A stretch of DNA of 64,000 nt from the NCBI RefSeq assembly GCF_022317005.1, contig NZ_CP081006.1, forward strand, positions 3,534,001-3,598,000. The letters run 5' to 3'. This document shows positions 32,232 through 43,380 of the stretch, one piece after another (within the stretch, counting starts at the first letter, position 1; each line of letters starts with the position of its first letter). This stretch comes from Mycobacterium sp. IDR2000157661. GTDB taxonomy: Bacteria; Actinomycetota; Actinomycetes; Mycobacteriales; Mycobacteriaceae. The notes under the pieces were generated by a model that was given only the letters and a program-made list of their open reading frames with translations, was not told the DNA's origin and made no database searches. Position numbers and translations under genes: made by a program.

Positions 32232-34030
32232 CCCTTCTCGTACAGCGCCTCGATCTCGGCGGCGAACTTGTCCGCGACGACCTTGCGCTTCACCTTCAAA
32301 GTGGGTGTCAGTTCTCCGGTGAGCACGGTGAAGTCGACCGGCAGGATGCGGAACTTGCGGATCGCCTCCGCCTTTGACACCGCCTGATTGGCCTCCTTCA
32401 CGGCCCGGTCTATCTCGGCGACCAGATCCGGATCGGAAGCCAGGTCCTGCACCGATGCGGTGTCCGCCTTGCCGTGGTGCTGCTTCCACACGTCGAAGGC
32501 CTCCGGGTCGACGGCGACCAGCGCCGCGATGAACGGCTTGTCGTCGCCCACCGCCATGGCCTGGCTGATCAGCGGGTGGGCCCGCAGCTGGTCCTCGAGG
32601 ACGGCGGGCGCGACGTTCTTGCCGCCCGCGGTCACGATGATCTCCTTCTTGCGCCCGACGATCGACAGGAAGCCGTCGTCGTCGACACTGCCGAGGTCAC
32701 CGGTGTGGAACCAGCCGTTCACGATGGCCTCGTCGGTGGCGGTCTGGTTGCGCCAGTAACCGCCGAACACCACCGCGCCGCGCACCAGCAGCTCTCCGTC
32801 ATCGGCGATCGCCATGCTGTTGCCCGGCAACAACTTCCCGACAGTGCCGACCCTGAGCTCGTCCATCCGGTTGACCGTGATGGCGGCGCTGGTCTCGGTG
32901 AGGCCGTAGCCCTCGTAGATCGTCAGCCCGATGCCGCGGTAGAAGTGACCCAGTCGCGCACCCAACGGCGCGCCGCCGGAGATGGACGCGCGACATCTGC
33001 CACCGGTGGCGGCGCGCAGCTTGCCGTAGACCAGTCGGTCGAACACGGCGTGTTTGGCCCGCAGTAGCAAGCCCGGGCCGCCGCTGTCCTGAGCCTTGCT
33101 CCAGTCGATCGCGGTCTGGGCGGCCTTGGCGAAGATCGCGCCCTTCCCGCTGTCCTGCGCACTCAATTCGGCTGTGTTGTAGACCTTCTCGAACACCCGC
33201 GGCACCGAGACGATGACGGTCGGCTGGAACAGGCCGAACATCGGGACCAGGTTCTTGATGTCGCTGGTGTAGCCGAGCGTCACGCCGTTGGCGAAGGCGG
33301 TCATCGACAGTGCCCGCGCAAGTACGTGGGCCAGCGGCAGGAACACCAGCAGTCGCTCGCCCTTGCGCAACAGGGTGGGGAAGCAGTCCGAGGCCCCGTG
33401 GATCTCGCTGAGCAGGTTGGAGTGCGTGAGCTGGCAGCCCTTCGGCCGGCCGGTGGTGCCCGATGTGTAGATGAGCGTGGCCGGATCCGCCGACCTGATG
33501 CCGGCCAACCGCCGGTCGAGTTCCGCTGCGTCCGCGGCCGCACCGGCGTCGGCCAGGGTGTCCAGCGCTGCCGGGCCCGCCGACTCGATGACCGCCACCT
33601 CGCGCAGGGCGGGCAGCTCGTCGAGCAGTTCCTTGACCATCAGCGCGTGCGCCTCGATCTCGACGAACGCCAGCACGGCGCCCGAGTCCTCCAGCACCCA
33701 CCGCACCTGCTCGGGTGCCGAGGTCTCGTAGATGGGCACGGTTACGGCGCCGACGGCGAGGATCGCGTAGTCGAGGATGACCCACTCGTAACGGGTCGAC
33801 GACAGGATCGCCACGCGGTCGCCGGGCTCGACGCCGTGTGCGATCAGACCCAGCGCCGCGGAGCGGATCTCGTCGGCGGCCTGCCTGCATGTCACGTCCT
33901 GCCAGGCGCCGTCGACGAGGCGCTGGAAGATCACGTGCTCGGGGTCATCGCGTTCATGGGCGAACACGGAACTGGCGACGTGGTCGCGCTCGCCCACGGT
34001 GAACGAAGCGGGCTCACTGAATTCACGCAC
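32228..34030 (-). CDS. fadD15: Long-chain fatty-acid--CoA ligase
   Basis: Acyl-CoA synthetase of exactly 600 residues, the length of M. tuberculosis FadD15. It adenylates long-chain fatty acids and transfers them to CoA. Motifs: [13 protein letters not shown] (P-loop), [20 protein letters not shown] and the [17 protein letters not shown] lysine region. GTG 34030 ([12 protein letters not shown]) gives the family N-terminus; the longer frame would add 12 arginine-rich residues. A TAGGCT box lies about 40 nt upstream, and GAGAGG precedes the start. Confidence 0.92.
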   Translation of the reverse strand: MREFSEPASFTVGERDHVASSVFAHERDDPEHVIFQRLVDGAWQDVTCRQAADEIRSAALGLIAHGVEPGDRVAILSSTRYEWVILDYAILAVGAVTVPIYETSAPEQVRWVLEDSGAVLAFVEIEAHALMVKELLDELPALREVAVIESAGPAALDTLADAGAAADAAELDRRLAGIRSADPATLIYTSGTTGRPKGCQLTHSNLLSEIHGASDCFPTLLRKGERLLVFLPLAHVLARALSMTAFANGVTLGYTSDIKNLVPMFGLFQPTVIVSVPRVFEKVYNTAELSAQDSGKGAIFAKAAQTAIDWSKAQDSGGPGLLLRAKHAVFDRLVYGKLRAATGGRCRASISGGAPLGARLGHFYRGIGLTIYEGYGLTETSAAITVNRMDELRVGTVGKLLPGNSMAIADDGELLVRGAVVFGGYWRNQTATDEAIVNGWFHTGDLGSVDDDGFLSIVGRKKEIIVTAGGKNVAPAVLEDQLRAHPLISQAMAVGDDKPFIAALVAVDPEAFDVWKQHHGKADTASVQDLASDPDLVAEIDRAVKEANQAVSKAEAIRKFRILPVDFTVLTGELTPTLKVKRKVVADKFAAEIEALYEKG

Positions 34031-34160
34031 GATTCGGCCTCTCGCTGTCCGGCGGCTCTGCCGCATACAGCCTAGTCGGCGCTGATCACGCCGGTTAGGG
34101 CCCTTGGTCAGGGCAACAGGTCAAGACCCGGGGTCCGGCCGTATGTGAAGCTGGTAGCCC

Positions 34161-34550
34161 ATGTACAGCATCCAGATCGCGGACGAGACCTTCGTGGCCG
34201 CTGATCCCGTCGAGGTCGGCCGCTATGTCGCGGACCCGGCGAGCTGGCGCCGCTGGTGGCCCGATCTGCGCTTGACCGTGGTCGAGGACCGGGGTGACAA
34301 GGGGCATCGATGGACCGTCACCGGCGCACTCATCGGGACCATGGAGATCTGGCTCGAGCCGAAGCTGGACGGGGTGATCCTGCACTACTTCCTGCACGCC
34401 GAGCCGTCGGGTGCGGCGGCCTGGCAGCTGGCCAGGATGAACCTGGCGAAGATGAACCACCGGCGCCGGGTCGCAGGCAAGAACATGGCGTTCGAGGTCA
34501 AACAGCGGCTCGAGGCCACCCGTCCGGTCGGCGTCTCGCGGCTGGCCTGA
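34161..34550 (+). CDS. SRPBCC-family conserved protein
   Basis: 129-residue cytosolic protein like Rv2186c. The pattern YSIQIADETFVAADPVEV, then SWRRWWPDLRLTVVEDRG and a following beta-rich region fits the START/polyketide-cyclase (SRPBCC) ligand-binding fold, ending in a long helix (MNHRRRVAGKNMAFEVKQRLE). No ligand is known. It precedes a second SRPBCC gene by 41 nt and may have arisen from it by duplication (inference). Confidence 0.75.
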   Translation: MYSIQIADETFVAADPVEVGRYVADPASWRRWWPDLRLTVVEDRGDKGHRWTVTGALIGTMEIWLEPKLDGVILHYFLHAEPSGAAAWQLARMNLAKMNHRRRVAGKNMAFEVKQRLEATRPVGVSRLA

Positions 34551-34579
34551 TACTTCGGCCGCACCAACTACAGGAAGGG

Positions 34580-34585
34580 TAGATT
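34580..34585 (+). promoter_or_regulatory. -10 box of second SRPBCC gene (leaderless)
   Basis: TAGATT is followed by 6 nt (TTCCAC) and then GTG 34592, so the transcript would begin at the start codon. No ribosome site intervenes. Confidence 0.55.
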
Positions 34586-34591
34586 TTCCAC

Positions 34592-35029
34592 GTGGCGGAC
34601 AAAACGGCGCAGACCATTTTCATCGACGCGGATCCGTCGACGGTGATGGACGTCATCGCCGACATCGGCTCATACCCGGACTGGGTAGCCGAGTACAAGG
34701 AAGCAGAAGTGCTCGAGGCCGACGCGCAGGGTTACCCGAAGACCGCTCGGCTCGTGTTGGACGCCGCGGTGCTCAAGGACACTATGGTGCTGTCCTACGT
34801 CTGGCCACCGGACCACAAGTCGGTGACGTGGAGCCTGGTGTCGAGTTCACTGCTTAGGTCCCTGGAGGGCGCATACCGGTTGGCGCCGAAGGGATCTGGA
34901 ACCGATGTCACCTACGAGCTGTCGGTGGATCTGATCATCCCGATGATCGGGCTGCTCAAGCGCAAGGCCGAGCGCAGGCTCACCGACACCGCGTTGAAGG
35001 ATCTGAAGAAACGAGCCGAGGCTGAGTGA
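34592..35029 (+). CDS. SRPBCC-family protein (TB16.3-like)
   Basis: 145-residue SRPBCC protein resembling TB16.3/Rv2185c. The opening QTIFIDADPSTVMDVIADI and DWVAEYKEAEVLEAD, and the C-terminal helix (LLKRKAERRLTDTALKDLKKRAE), are standard for the START-like fold with an internal lipid or polyketide-sized cavity. A role in lipid binding is possible, not shown. Its 3' end overlaps the likely start of the ArsA-like ATPase. Confidence 0.82.
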   Translation: MADKTAQTIFIDADPSTVMDVIADIGSYPDWVAEYKEAEVLEADAQGYPKTARLVLDAAVLKDTMVLSYVWPPDHKSVTWSLVSSSLLRSLEGAYRLAPKGSGTDVTYELSVDLIIPMIGLLKRKAERRLTDTALKDLKKRAEAE

Positions 35030-36290
35030 GCTGACCGATGCCGCCGGCATCAGCCTGTTCGTCGGCAAGGGCGGGGTAGGCAAGTCCACGTTGGCGACCG
35101 CCACCGCCGTGCGGGATGCACGCGCGGGGAAGCGGGTGTTGCTCGTCTCGACCGACCAGGCGCACTCCATCGGCGACGTGCTCGGCACGACGGTCACACC
35201 CACCGGACTGCGTCAGCCCACCCGCGTGCTCGCCGACCTCGACACCGGCCGGGCGGAGACGGGCGGCGGGTCACTCGACGCCCTGGCCCTCGACACCCTC
35301 GCGCTGCTCGAGGCGCGGTGGCGGGAGGTCGCCGGCCTGCTGTCGTCCAAGTTCCCCCATTCGGAATTGGGAAGCGTTGCCCCTGAGGAGCTTTCGGCGC
35401 TGCCCGGCATCCAGGAGGTGCTCGGCCTGCACGAGGTCGGCGAGCTGGCGAAATGCGGGCAGTGGGACCACGTCGTCGTCGACTGCGCGTCGACGGCCGA
35501 CGCGCTTCGCATGCTCACCCTGCCAGCGACGTTCGCCCTCTACCTGGAGCGGGCGTGGCCCCGGCATCGCCGGCTGTCCACCAACGCCGACGATCCGCGC
35601 ACCGCGGCTGTCGTCGGCCTGCTCGAGGGCATCGGGGCGGGCACCGAACGGCTCTCCGCGCTGCTCACCGACGGCTCGGCGGTGAGCGCACACCTGGTGA
35701 TGACGGCCGAGCGGGTGGTGGCCGCCGAGGCGGTGCGGACGCTGGGTTCCCTGGCGTTGATGGGGGTCAGGGTCGCCGAATTGATCGTGAACCAGGTTCT
35801 GGTCCAGGATGATTCGTACGAATACCGCAATCTGCCGAGCCACCCGGCCTTCGACTGGTACACCGAGCGAATCTCCGAGCAGCGGTCGGTGCTCGACGAG
35901 CTCGACGCGGCTATCGGCGACTTGCAACTGGTCCTGGTGCCCCATCTGGCCGGCGAACCGATCGGGTCCAAGGCGCTGGGTGAACTGCTCGACAGCTCGC
36001 GCCGCCGCGACGGTGCGCCGCCCCCGGCACCGCTGCATCCGGTCGTCGACCGCGAGTCCGGGTCGGGGCTCGAAGCGATCTACCGGTTGCGGCTAGAGTT
36101 GCCGCAGGTCGACCGTTCCGGCTTGGCGCTGGGCCGGGTCGACGATGATCTGATCATCGGTGCGGGCGGCTTGCGGCGCCGCGTGCGACTGGCGTCCGTG
36201 CTACGTCGGTGCATCGTGGTGGACGCGCAGCTGCGAGGCGCCGAGCTGACCGTACGTTTCCGACCGAATCCGGAGGTGTGGCCGAAGTGA
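35022..36290 (+). CDS. ArsA/GET3-like ATPase (non-canonical start)
   Basis: Homologue of Rv2184c, an ArsA-type P-loop ATPase of unknown cargo. The deviant Walker A LFVGKGGVGKST, then VSTDQAHSIGDVLG (switch I region) and VVDCASTADALRML are clear. The P-loop ends just before TTG 35091, the first ordinary start codon, so the true start must lie upstream. In the open frame back to the stop at 35004 there is no ATG, GTG or TTG, only CTG codons (35022, 35031, 35055). CTG 35022 overlaps the previous stop (CTGAGTGA), giving 422 residues. An undetected base error is the alternative. Confidence 0.7.
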   Translation: MSELTDAAGISLFVGKGGVGKSTLATATAVRDARAGKRVLLVSTDQAHSIGDVLGTTVTPTGLRQPTRVLADLDTGRAETGGGSLDALALDTLALLEARWREVAGLLSSKFPHSELGSVAPEELSALPGIQEVLGLHEVGELAKCGQWDHVVVDCASTADALRMLTLPATFALYLERAWPRHRRLSTNADDPRTAAVVGLLEGIGAGTERLSALLTDGSAVSAHLVMTAERVVAAEAVRTLGSLALMGVRVAELIVNQVLVQDDSYEYRNLPSHPAFDWYTERISEQRSVLDELDAAIGDLQLVLVPHLAGEPIGSKALGELLDSSRRRDGAPPPAPLHPVVDRESGSGLEAIYRLRLELPQVDRSGLALGRVDDDLIIGAGGLRRRVRLASVLRRCIVVDAQLRGAELTVRFRPNPEVWPK

Positions 36291-36676
36291 GTGGGCCCCA
36301 CCCCGAGATCGGTCCGGAACTGCGGCAGTTGGCTCAGGCGGTGCTGGACAAACTCGACCCGGCCGTGCGGTTGGCTGCGGCGCGGGCGCTGTCGGGCGGG
36401 GCGGGCAAGTGCCAGCAGGTGTACTGCCCCGTGTGCGCCCTCGCTGCGCTGGTCGCCGGCGAGCAGCACCCGTTGCTGACGATCGTCGCCGAGCACAGCG
36501 TTGCATTGCTGACGGTGATCAGGGCGGTCGTAGACGGCGCAGACGGCCCCGACCGCGCAGAGCCGCGCGGTCCGGACGAACCGCCGGACGGGCCCCCGTC
36601 CCCACCGCCACCGGCCGGTGACGAGCCGCCTCCGCCCGGCCGGTATCAGCACATTCCCGTCGTCGTCGAGGAGTAA
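36287..36676 (+). CDS. Conserved cytosolic protein, Rv2183c-like
   Basis: 129-residue protein. An N-terminal helical region (IGPELRQLAQAVLDKLDPAVRLAAARALS) leads to a cysteine cluster (KCQQVYCPVCALAAL) that could hold metal, then a helix and a disordered Pro/Asp-rich tail. The function is not known. GTG 36287 overlaps the ATPase stop as GTGA, which points to co-translation and a linked role with the ArsA-like ATPase. Confidence 0.78.
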   Translation: MSGPHPEIGPELRQLAQAVLDKLDPAVRLAAARALSGGAGKCQQVYCPVCALAALVAGEQHPLLTIVAEHSVALLTVIRAVVDGADGPDRAEPRGPDEPPDGPPSPPPPAGDEPPPPGRYQHIPVVVEE

Positions 36677-36761
36677 GCCCCGGTTTGTGGTCGCATCCAC
36701 AGTGCGTGGGTAAAGTTGTCGCAGAACACTTCCGTCGAGTGTTCGATCACCGGGAGGGCCC

Positions 36762-37487
36762 ATGTGGTACTGGCTGTTCAAATACATCTTCATGGGCCCG
36801 TTGCTGTCGTTGCTGGGCCGGCCGAAAGTCGAAGGGCTGGACTATGTTCCGCAGGACGGTCCTGCGATTCTGGCCAGTAATCACCTCGCCGTCGCCGACA
36901 GCTTCTATTTGCCGTTGGTGGTCAAGCGCAGGATCACGTTCCTCGCCAAGGCCGAGTACTTCACCGGAACCGGGGTCAAGGGCTGGTTCACCCGCTGGTT
37001 CTACACCGTCGCGGGGCAGGTGCCGATCGACCGCACCGACGCCGACAGCGCCCAGAGCGCGCTGACGACCGCGCAGCGCATCCTCGATGAGGGCAAGCTG
37101 CTGGGGATGTATCCCGAGGGCACGCGCTCACCGGACGGCAGGCTCTACAAGGGCAAGACCGGGCTGGCGCGGCTGGCGCTGGAGACCGGGGTGCCGGTGA
37201 TCCCGGTCGCGATGATCGGAACCGACGCCGTCAACCCGCCGGGCAGCAAGATGTGGCGGTTCGGCCGGGTGAAGGTGAAGTTCGGCACGCCGATGGACTT
37301 CAGCCGCTTCGAGGGGCTCGCGGGCAACCGCTTCATCGAGCGGGCCGTGATCGACGAGGTGATGTACGAGCTGATGCAGCTGTCCGGTCAGGAGTACGTC
37401 GACCTCTACGCGGCAGACGTCAAGGAGGGCAAGGCCGACGGGTCGGACAAACCCTCGGCGCGGATGCCGGAGGTAGCCGCCGGCTGA
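36762..37487 (+). CDS. 1-acyl-sn-glycerol-3-phosphate acyltransferase
   Basis: PlsC-family acyltransferase of 241 residues, like Rv2182c, which acylates lysophosphatidic acid or a related lipid at the membrane. Block 1, NHLAVADS, is an NHx4D motif in which the His and Asp form the catalytic pair; block 3 is YPEGTRSPDG. A GGGAGG site lies just before ATG 36762, and a TAAAGT -10 box is at 36711-36716. Its neighbours include enzymes of mannosylated lipids. Confidence 0.88.
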   Translation: MWYWLFKYIFMGPLLSLLGRPKVEGLDYVPQDGPAILASNHLAVADSFYLPLVVKRRITFLAKAEYFTGTGVKGWFTRWFYTVAGQVPIDRTDADSAQSALTTAQRILDEGKLLGMYPEGTRSPDGRLYKGKTGLARLALETGVPVIPVAMIGTDAVNPPGSKMWRFGRVKVKFGTPMDFSRFEGLAGNRFIERAVIDEVMYELMQLSGQEYVDLYAADVKEGKADGSDKPSARMPEVAAG

Positions 37488-37510
37488 CCCGGTGAATCAG
37501 ACACCGCGGG

Positions 37511-38803
37511 TTAGTTGACCGCGGGCACGGGCGTGGCGTCGACCATGCCGTCGGCGCGCCGCGCAGTGCGCACCGAAACCGTCGCGGTCGCCAAGATCAC
37601 CGCGACGGCCCACCACACGTAAGAGCCGCCGATCAGTTGCCGCCACAGCGAGGCCGCGGTCTCGCGGTGTTCGGGCATGAGCACGATCGGCGTCCACACC
37701 ATCAACGGCAGGCCCGCCGCCGCGACCACCGCCAGGGCCGCATTCCGCAACCGGTAGGCGACGACGGCCGAGACCACGAGCGTCGGCAGGGCCCACACCC
37801 AGTGATGCGACCACGACACCGGTGAGACCACCAACCCGAACATCGCCACGCACATCAGTGCCAGTACGGGTTGGTCGGCACGCAGCACCCGGCGCACGGC
37901 GAACACGGTCAGCGCCAGCACCGCGAAGCACGCCAGCAGCCACAGCACGAATTGGGGGCCCTCACCCAGTCCGAGCCGGGCCAGGGCGCCCGCGATGTTC
38001 TGGTTGGTGTTCAGTGTCGCGGTGCCGATGCGGTCGGTGTTGCGCACCGTCTCGGTCCAGTACTCCAGCGAGTCGCTCCAGGCGAACGCCGCTCCGAGCA
38101 GCGTGGCCGCAGCCGCCGACACGGCGGTGACAAGCAGCGCGCGGACGTCGCGGCGCAGCAGGAAGTACAGCAGGAACACCGCGGGGGTGAGCTTGAGGGC
38201 GATCGCGAGGCCGAGCAGCATCCCGCGGGGCCAGGGCGTCCGGCGCGGCACGCAGTCCGCGATCACCAGGGTCATCAGCACGACGTTGATCTGGCCGAAG
38301 TCGAAATTGGACCGGATGGGCTCCAGGAGGATCACCGCGGGGGCGACGATCGCGGCCGCCAGCCACGTGCGGCGCAGCCATGCGGGTTCACTGGTCACTC
38401 TGCTCTTGCCGAGCGGCGGCTGCGGCCACACCTCCAGCCGGGTCAGCAGGATCGTCAGCGCGACGACCAGCAGTATCAGCGTCGTCGCGGTGATCACCGC
38501 GCTCGCCACGTCCAGCGACAACAGCGCAAGCGGGGAGAACAGGACGGCGGCCAGCGGGGGATAGGTGAACGGCAGGTCCAGGCCACCCTGGGTGGCGAAC
38601 ATGGCGCCATCGGCGTACAGCGGCCGTCCGTCCAGCCAGGCCTGTCCGCCCATCCGGTAGACGTCGACGTCGATGCGGTAGGGCGCCCGGCCGAGCAAGC
38701 GCCAGCCGGCCCAGGCCAATGCCGCCACGACCAGCAGCTGGAACACCCGCCAGGCCAGCGTTTGCCCCCAACCAGCGCCGCCGGGCGACCGCCAAATACT
38801 CAT
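37511..38803 (-). CDS. Polyprenyl-P-mannose alpha-(1->2)-mannosyltransferase (GT87)
   Basis: GT-C membrane glycosyltransferase of 430 residues, like Rv2181, which adds the alpha-1,2-mannose side units on lipomannan and lipoarabinomannan. About ten membrane helices; the first outside loop has the acidic [15 protein letters not shown], typical of GT-C catalysis, and [13 protein letters not shown] follows a QxN pattern (FDFGQIN). ATG 38803 gives the family N-terminus and length; the longer open frame upstream is antisense to the neighbouring + strand gene. Confidence 0.85.
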   Translation of the reverse strand: MSIWRSPGGAGWGQTLAWRVFQLLVVAALAWAGWRLLGRAPYRIDVDVYRMGGQAWLDGRPLYADGAMFATQGGLDLPFTYPPLAAVLFSPLALLSLDVASAVITATTLILLVVALTILLTRLEVWPQPPLGKSRVTSEPAWLRRTWLAAAIVAPAVILLEPIRSNFDFGQINVVLMTLVIADCVPRRTPWPRGMLLGLAIALKLTPAVFLLYFLLRRDVRALLVTAVSAAAATLLGAAFAWSDSLEYWTETVRNTDRIGTATLNTNQNIAGALARLGLGEGPQFVLWLLACFAVLALTVFAVRRVLRADQPVLALMCVAMFGLVVSPVSWSHHWVWALPTLVVSAVVAYRLRNAALAVVAAAGLPLMVWTPIVLMPEHRETAASLWRQLIGGSYVWWAVAVILATATVSVRTARRADGMVDATPVPAVN

Positions 38804-38875
38804 GTCGCCGACCAGACTATCCGGGCCGTCCGGCGCGTCCGCTGCTATCCCGGGCGCGACACGTGCCGGTCGGCG

Positions 38876-38881
38876 TAAGTT
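38876..38881 (+). promoter_or_regulatory. -10 box of Rv2180c-like gene (leaderless)
   Basis: TAAGTT is followed by 6 nt (CGCTGC) and GTG 38888. The predicted transcript would begin at the start codon, and there is no Shine-Dalgarno sequence. Confidence 0.55.
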
Positions 38882-38887
38882 CGCTGC

Positions 38888-39763
38888 GTGCGCGCGGACC
38901 TCGACTTCGACTTCGCCATCCCGCCGGGGCGGCTGCCGCTCGCCTTCTGCCTGGTGGCTTTCATCGTGACGTTCTTCGTCACCCGCACGATCGTGCGCTA
39001 CATCCGCCGCCATGCCGACAGCGATGCGCCGCGCAAGTGGTGGCAGCCGCGCAACATCGGCACAGGTGACGGGCTCCACATCCACCACGTGGTGATCGGT
39101 GTGATCCTGGTCATGGTGTCCGGCGTGACTATGGTGACGCTCGCCGTCGACGGTGGAGTCACCGAATTCACGGTCGCCGCAGTTTTTTTCGGCATCGGCG
39201 CCGCACTGGTTCTCGACGAGTTCGCGTTGATCCTTCACCTGCAGGACGTGTATTGGGCCGAGGACGGCCGCACGTCGGTCGACGCGGTGTTCGCGGCGGT
39301 GGCGGTCGCAGGCCTGCTGATCATGGGCTTCAACCCGCTGTCGTTCTTCGACATCCACATCTGGCGCAACGACCAGACCCTGGCCGCTCGCGCCTTCGTC
39401 GTCGGCGTCGCGGTGCTGACGTTGCTGCTGGCGATCATCGTGCTGCTCAAGGGCAAGGTGTGGACCGGCCTGGTCGGGATGTTCATCACACCTCTGCTGG
39501 TCGTCGGCGCCGTCCGGCTGTCCCGGCCGCACGCGCCGTGGGCTCGGTGGCGGTACACCAACCGGCCCCGCAAGATGCACCGCGCGCTGGAACGGGAGCG
39601 GTGGCTGCGCAGGCCGGTCGTGCAGGCCAAGCTGTGGCTTCAGGACGCGATCGCGGGCATGCCCAAGTTCCCCGACGACGCCAAGGTCGACGAGCAGCTG
39701 GACCGCGAGATCCATGCCGCCCCTGCGCCGAGGGAGCGGGCAATCGAGAAGGAACCCGCTTAG
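38888..39763 (+). CDS. Conserved integral membrane protein, Rv2180c-like
   Basis: 291-residue membrane protein of unknown function. About five to six helices in the first 215 residues, and a hydrophilic cytosolic tail of 75 residues rich in Arg/Lys and Pro. Between helices are conserved polar patches ([15 protein letters not shown] and [18 protein letters not shown]) with paired histidines and acidic residues that may bind metal. It is divergent from the GT87 gene (84 nt) and its stop overlaps the RNase AS start (TAGTG). Confidence 0.8.
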   Translation: MRADLDFDFAIPPGRLPLAFCLVAFIVTFFVTRTIVRYIRRHADSDAPRKWWQPRNIGTGDGLHIHHVVIGVILVMVSGVTMVTLAVDGGVTEFTVAAVFFGIGAALVLDEFALILHLQDVYWAEDGRTSVDAVFAAVAVAGLLIMGFNPLSFFDIHIWRNDQTLAARAFVVGVAVLTLLLAIIVLLKGKVWTGLVGMFITPLLVVGAVRLSRPHAPWARWRYTNRPRKMHRALERERWLRRPVVQAKLWLQDAIAGMPKFPDDAKVDEQLDREIHAAPAPRERAIEKEPA

Positions 39764-40242
39764 TGCGCTACTTCTACGACACGGAGTTCATCGACAACGG
39801 CCGCACGATCGAGCTGATCTCGATCGGCGTGGCCGCCGAGGATGGCCGCGAATACTATGCTGTGTCAACGGAGTTCAATCCGGAGCAGGCGGGCAGCTGG
39901 GTGCGCAAGCACGTGCTGCCCAAGCTGCCGCCGCCCGCCTCGCAGGCGTGGCGCTCGCGCAGGCGGATCCGGTCCGACCTCGAGGACTTCCTCGGCGTCG
40001 ACGGCAACGAACCCATCGAGCTGTGGGCCTGGGTCGGTGCCTACGACCACGTGGTGCTGTGCCAGCTGTGGGGGCCGATGACCGATCTCCCGCCCGCCAT
40101 CCCACGTTTCACCCGCGAACTGCGGCAGTTCTGGGAGGAGCGCGGCTCGCCGCGGATGCCGCCGCGTCCGCGCGATGCCCATGACGCACTCGTCGACGCC
40201 CGGCACAACCTGCGGCGATTCCAGCTGATGACCACGGGATGA
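39763..40242 (+). CDS. 3'-5' exoribonuclease (RNase AS)
   Basis: DEDD-family exoribonuclease of 159 residues like Rv2179c, shown in M. tuberculosis to trim adenylated RNA. Motif I, FYDTEFID, starts at residue 5; motif II lies in [14 protein letters not shown]; motif III is [13 protein letters not shown], carrying the catalytic His and Asp of the DEDDh class. GTG 39763 sits on the previous stop (TAGTG). The frame is open further upstream, but only as an antisense/overlap of the membrane protein gene. Confidence 0.88.
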   Translation: MRYFYDTEFIDNGRTIELISIGVAAEDGREYYAVSTEFNPEQAGSWVRKHVLPKLPPPASQAWRSRRRIRSDLEDFLGVDGNEPIELWAWVGAYDHVVLCQLWGPMTDLPPAIPRFTRELRQFWEERGSPRMPPRPRDAHDALVDARHNLRRFQLMTTG

Positions 40243-40271
40243 GGACCCGCCGAGCACCCGCCCAGCGGTGA

Positions 40272-41693
<1,422 letters not shown>

Positions 41694-41715
41694 CGTCGCG
41701 CGCCGACCGCGCGCC

Positions 41716-42909
41716 TCAGATGAGGTTGCCGAGGTTGCTGCCGACGGTCCACGCCGCTGCGGCGATCACACCCGTCAGCGTCAGCACGGCCACCGTCCAG
41801 AACAGCAGCGCGCGCTTGCCGCGTTGCCGCGCCCAGTGAAACTCATCGAGGTCGATGCCCGCGAACTGCGTTGCCGGCGGCGGGTATTCGGGTTCGTTGT
41901 GCGCCCAGTCGGCACGGTCGAGTGCCCGGGTCCGACCGCGGGGCTGCTGGGCTTGGGGCGCAGCCGACGGCGGCCCGGCCAACGCTGTCCCCGGCCCGCT
42001 GTGGGTCGGGCGACGGGGTGCCGGCACCCGGAACGGCGGCAGGCCGAGTGCGTCGACGATCTCGTCGAGGTCGTCGGCCATCTGTGACGCGTCGGCATAG
42101 CGCGCGGCCGGGTCGCGCGCGGTGGCGTGCAGCACCAGATCGTCGAACAGCGCAGGCACGCCGGGGATCACCGTGCCGGGGGCGGGCACGTCGTGGTCCA
42201 TCCGCTGGTAGGCCACAGCGAGCGCACTGTCGCCGGTGAACGGGGTGGTGCCGGTGAGCAGCTCGTAGGTGAGGATGCCGACCGCGTAGACGTCGCTGCG
42301 GGGATCGGCGGTCCCATCCCTGACCTGCTCGGGTGACAGGTACGCCGCCGTCCCCAGGATCACGCTGGTGGAGGTGATCTTGGCTTCGGCGACCGCACGC
42401 ACCAGGCCGAAGTCGGCGATCTTGACGTCGCCCTCGGTCGAGATCAGGACGTTCTCGGGCTTGATGTCGCGGTGCACCAGCCCGGCGTGATGCGCCACGG
42501 CCAGCCCGCGCAGGACCGGGGCGAGCACCGCGGCCGCCGCGTGCGGCGGCATCGGGCCGCGCTCGCGCAGCAGTTCGCGCAGTGTGCCGCCCTCGATCAG
42601 CTCCATCACGAGAAAAGGGGGCTGGCCGCCGATTTCTCCGCCGCCCTGGTCGTACACCGAGACCAGACCCGGCGACGTCAACCGGGCCACGGCGCGCGCC
42701 TCGCGCTGAAAACGCGTCAGGAACAGCGAGTCACCGGCATAGCGGGAATCCATGATCTTCAGTGCCACCGGCCGATCCAGCCGCAGATCGAGTCCGCGGT
42801 AGACCGCCGACATGCCACCGGTGGCGATCAAGGCGTCCACGCGGTACCGACCGTCCAAGACGACCCCGGCGAGCGGGTCGGCTTGCGGGTGGGCGCTCAC
42901 CGAAGACAT
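41716..42909 (-). CDS. pknL: Ser/Thr protein kinase PknL
   Basis: Membrane-tethered Hanks kinase of 397 residues. Kinase domain about 20-285: IATGGMSAVY glycine loop, VALKIM lysine, HRDIKPEN, DFG and LSPEQ (APE variant). A Pro/Ala-rich juxtamembrane stretch precedes one transmembrane helix (about 370-390) with only a few residues outside, so it has no sensor domain, as in M. tuberculosis PknL. ATG 42909 (MSSVSAHPQ) is preferred over the open frame running to 43080, which is antisense to the neighbouring gene. It is divergent from an HTH protein that is its known substrate in M. tuberculosis. Confidence 0.93.
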   Translation of the reverse strand: MSSVSAHPQADPLAGVVLDGRYRVDALIATGGMSAVYRGLDLRLDRPVALKIMDSRYAGDSLFLTRFQREARAVARLTSPGLVSVYDQGGGEIGGQPPFLVMELIEGGTLRELLRERGPMPPHAAAAVLAPVLRGLAVAHHAGLVHRDIKPENVLISTEGDVKIADFGLVRAVAEAKITSTSVILGTAAYLSPEQVRDGTADPRSDVYAVGILTYELLTGTTPFTGDSALAVAYQRMDHDVPAPGTVIPGVPALFDDLVLHATARDPAARYADASQMADDLDEIVDALGLPPFRVPAPRRPTHSGPGTALAGPPSAAPQAQQPRGRTRALDRADWAHNEPEYPPPATQFAGIDLDEFHWARQRGKRALLFWTVAVLTLTGVIAAAAWTVGSNLGNLI

Positions 42910-42962
42910 GTTACGGAGCGCCGGTCGGCGATTATGCGCCTCCGACGGGGCGGATCCGGTTC

Positions 42963-42968
42963 TAGACT
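42963..42968 (+). promoter_or_regulatory. -10 box of Rv2175c-like gene (leaderless)
   Basis: TAGACT is followed by 7 nt and GTG 42976. The transcript would begin at or within 1 nt of the start codon. Confidence 0.5.
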
Positions 42969-42975
42969 CGGTGCG

Positions 42976-43380
42976 GTGAGCAGCATTCCGGCCGCCGAGG
43001 ATGTTCTGGATCCCGCCGAGGACGTCTACGACCTGCCCACCGTCGCCGATCTGCTCGGCGTCCCGGTCACCAAGGTCCACCAGCAGCTACGCGAGGGGCA
43101 CCTGCTCGGTGTGCGCCGCGGCGGCGCGGTGGTGGTGCCGAAGGTCTTCTTCGACGACAGCGGCCACGTGGTCAAGAGCCTGCCCGGACTGTTGATGGTG
43201 TTGCACGACGGGGGCTATCGCAACACCGAGATCGCGCGCTGGCTGTTCACCCCGGATCCCTCGCTGACCATCCGCCGCGACGGCATGACGGACAAGCAGG
43301 CTAATGCTCGGCCGGTTGATGCGCTTCACTCGCATCAGGCCCGTGAGGTGGTGCGCCGGGCTCAGGCTCTCGCCTGTTGA
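42976..43380 (+). CDS. DNA-binding protein, Rv2175c-like
   Basis: 134-residue protein. An excisionase/MerR-like helix-turn-helix at about 20-70 (YDLPTVADLLGVPVTKVHQQLREGHLLGVRRGG) and a C-terminal winged segment. In M. tuberculosis its orthologue binds DNA and is phosphorylated by PknL in the flexible N-terminus, which lowers DNA affinity; the Asp/Glu-rich N-terminus here has a corresponding place but no obvious threonine in its first 20 residues. It is divergent from pknL. Its last 80 nt overlap the convergent mptA gene. Confidence 0.88.
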   Translation: MSSIPAAEDVLDPAEDVYDLPTVADLLGVPVTKVHQQLREGHLLGVRRGGAVVVPKVFFDDSGHVVKSLPGLLMVLHDGGYRNTEIARWLFTPDPSLTIRRDGMTDKQANARPVDALHSHQAREVVRRAQALAC

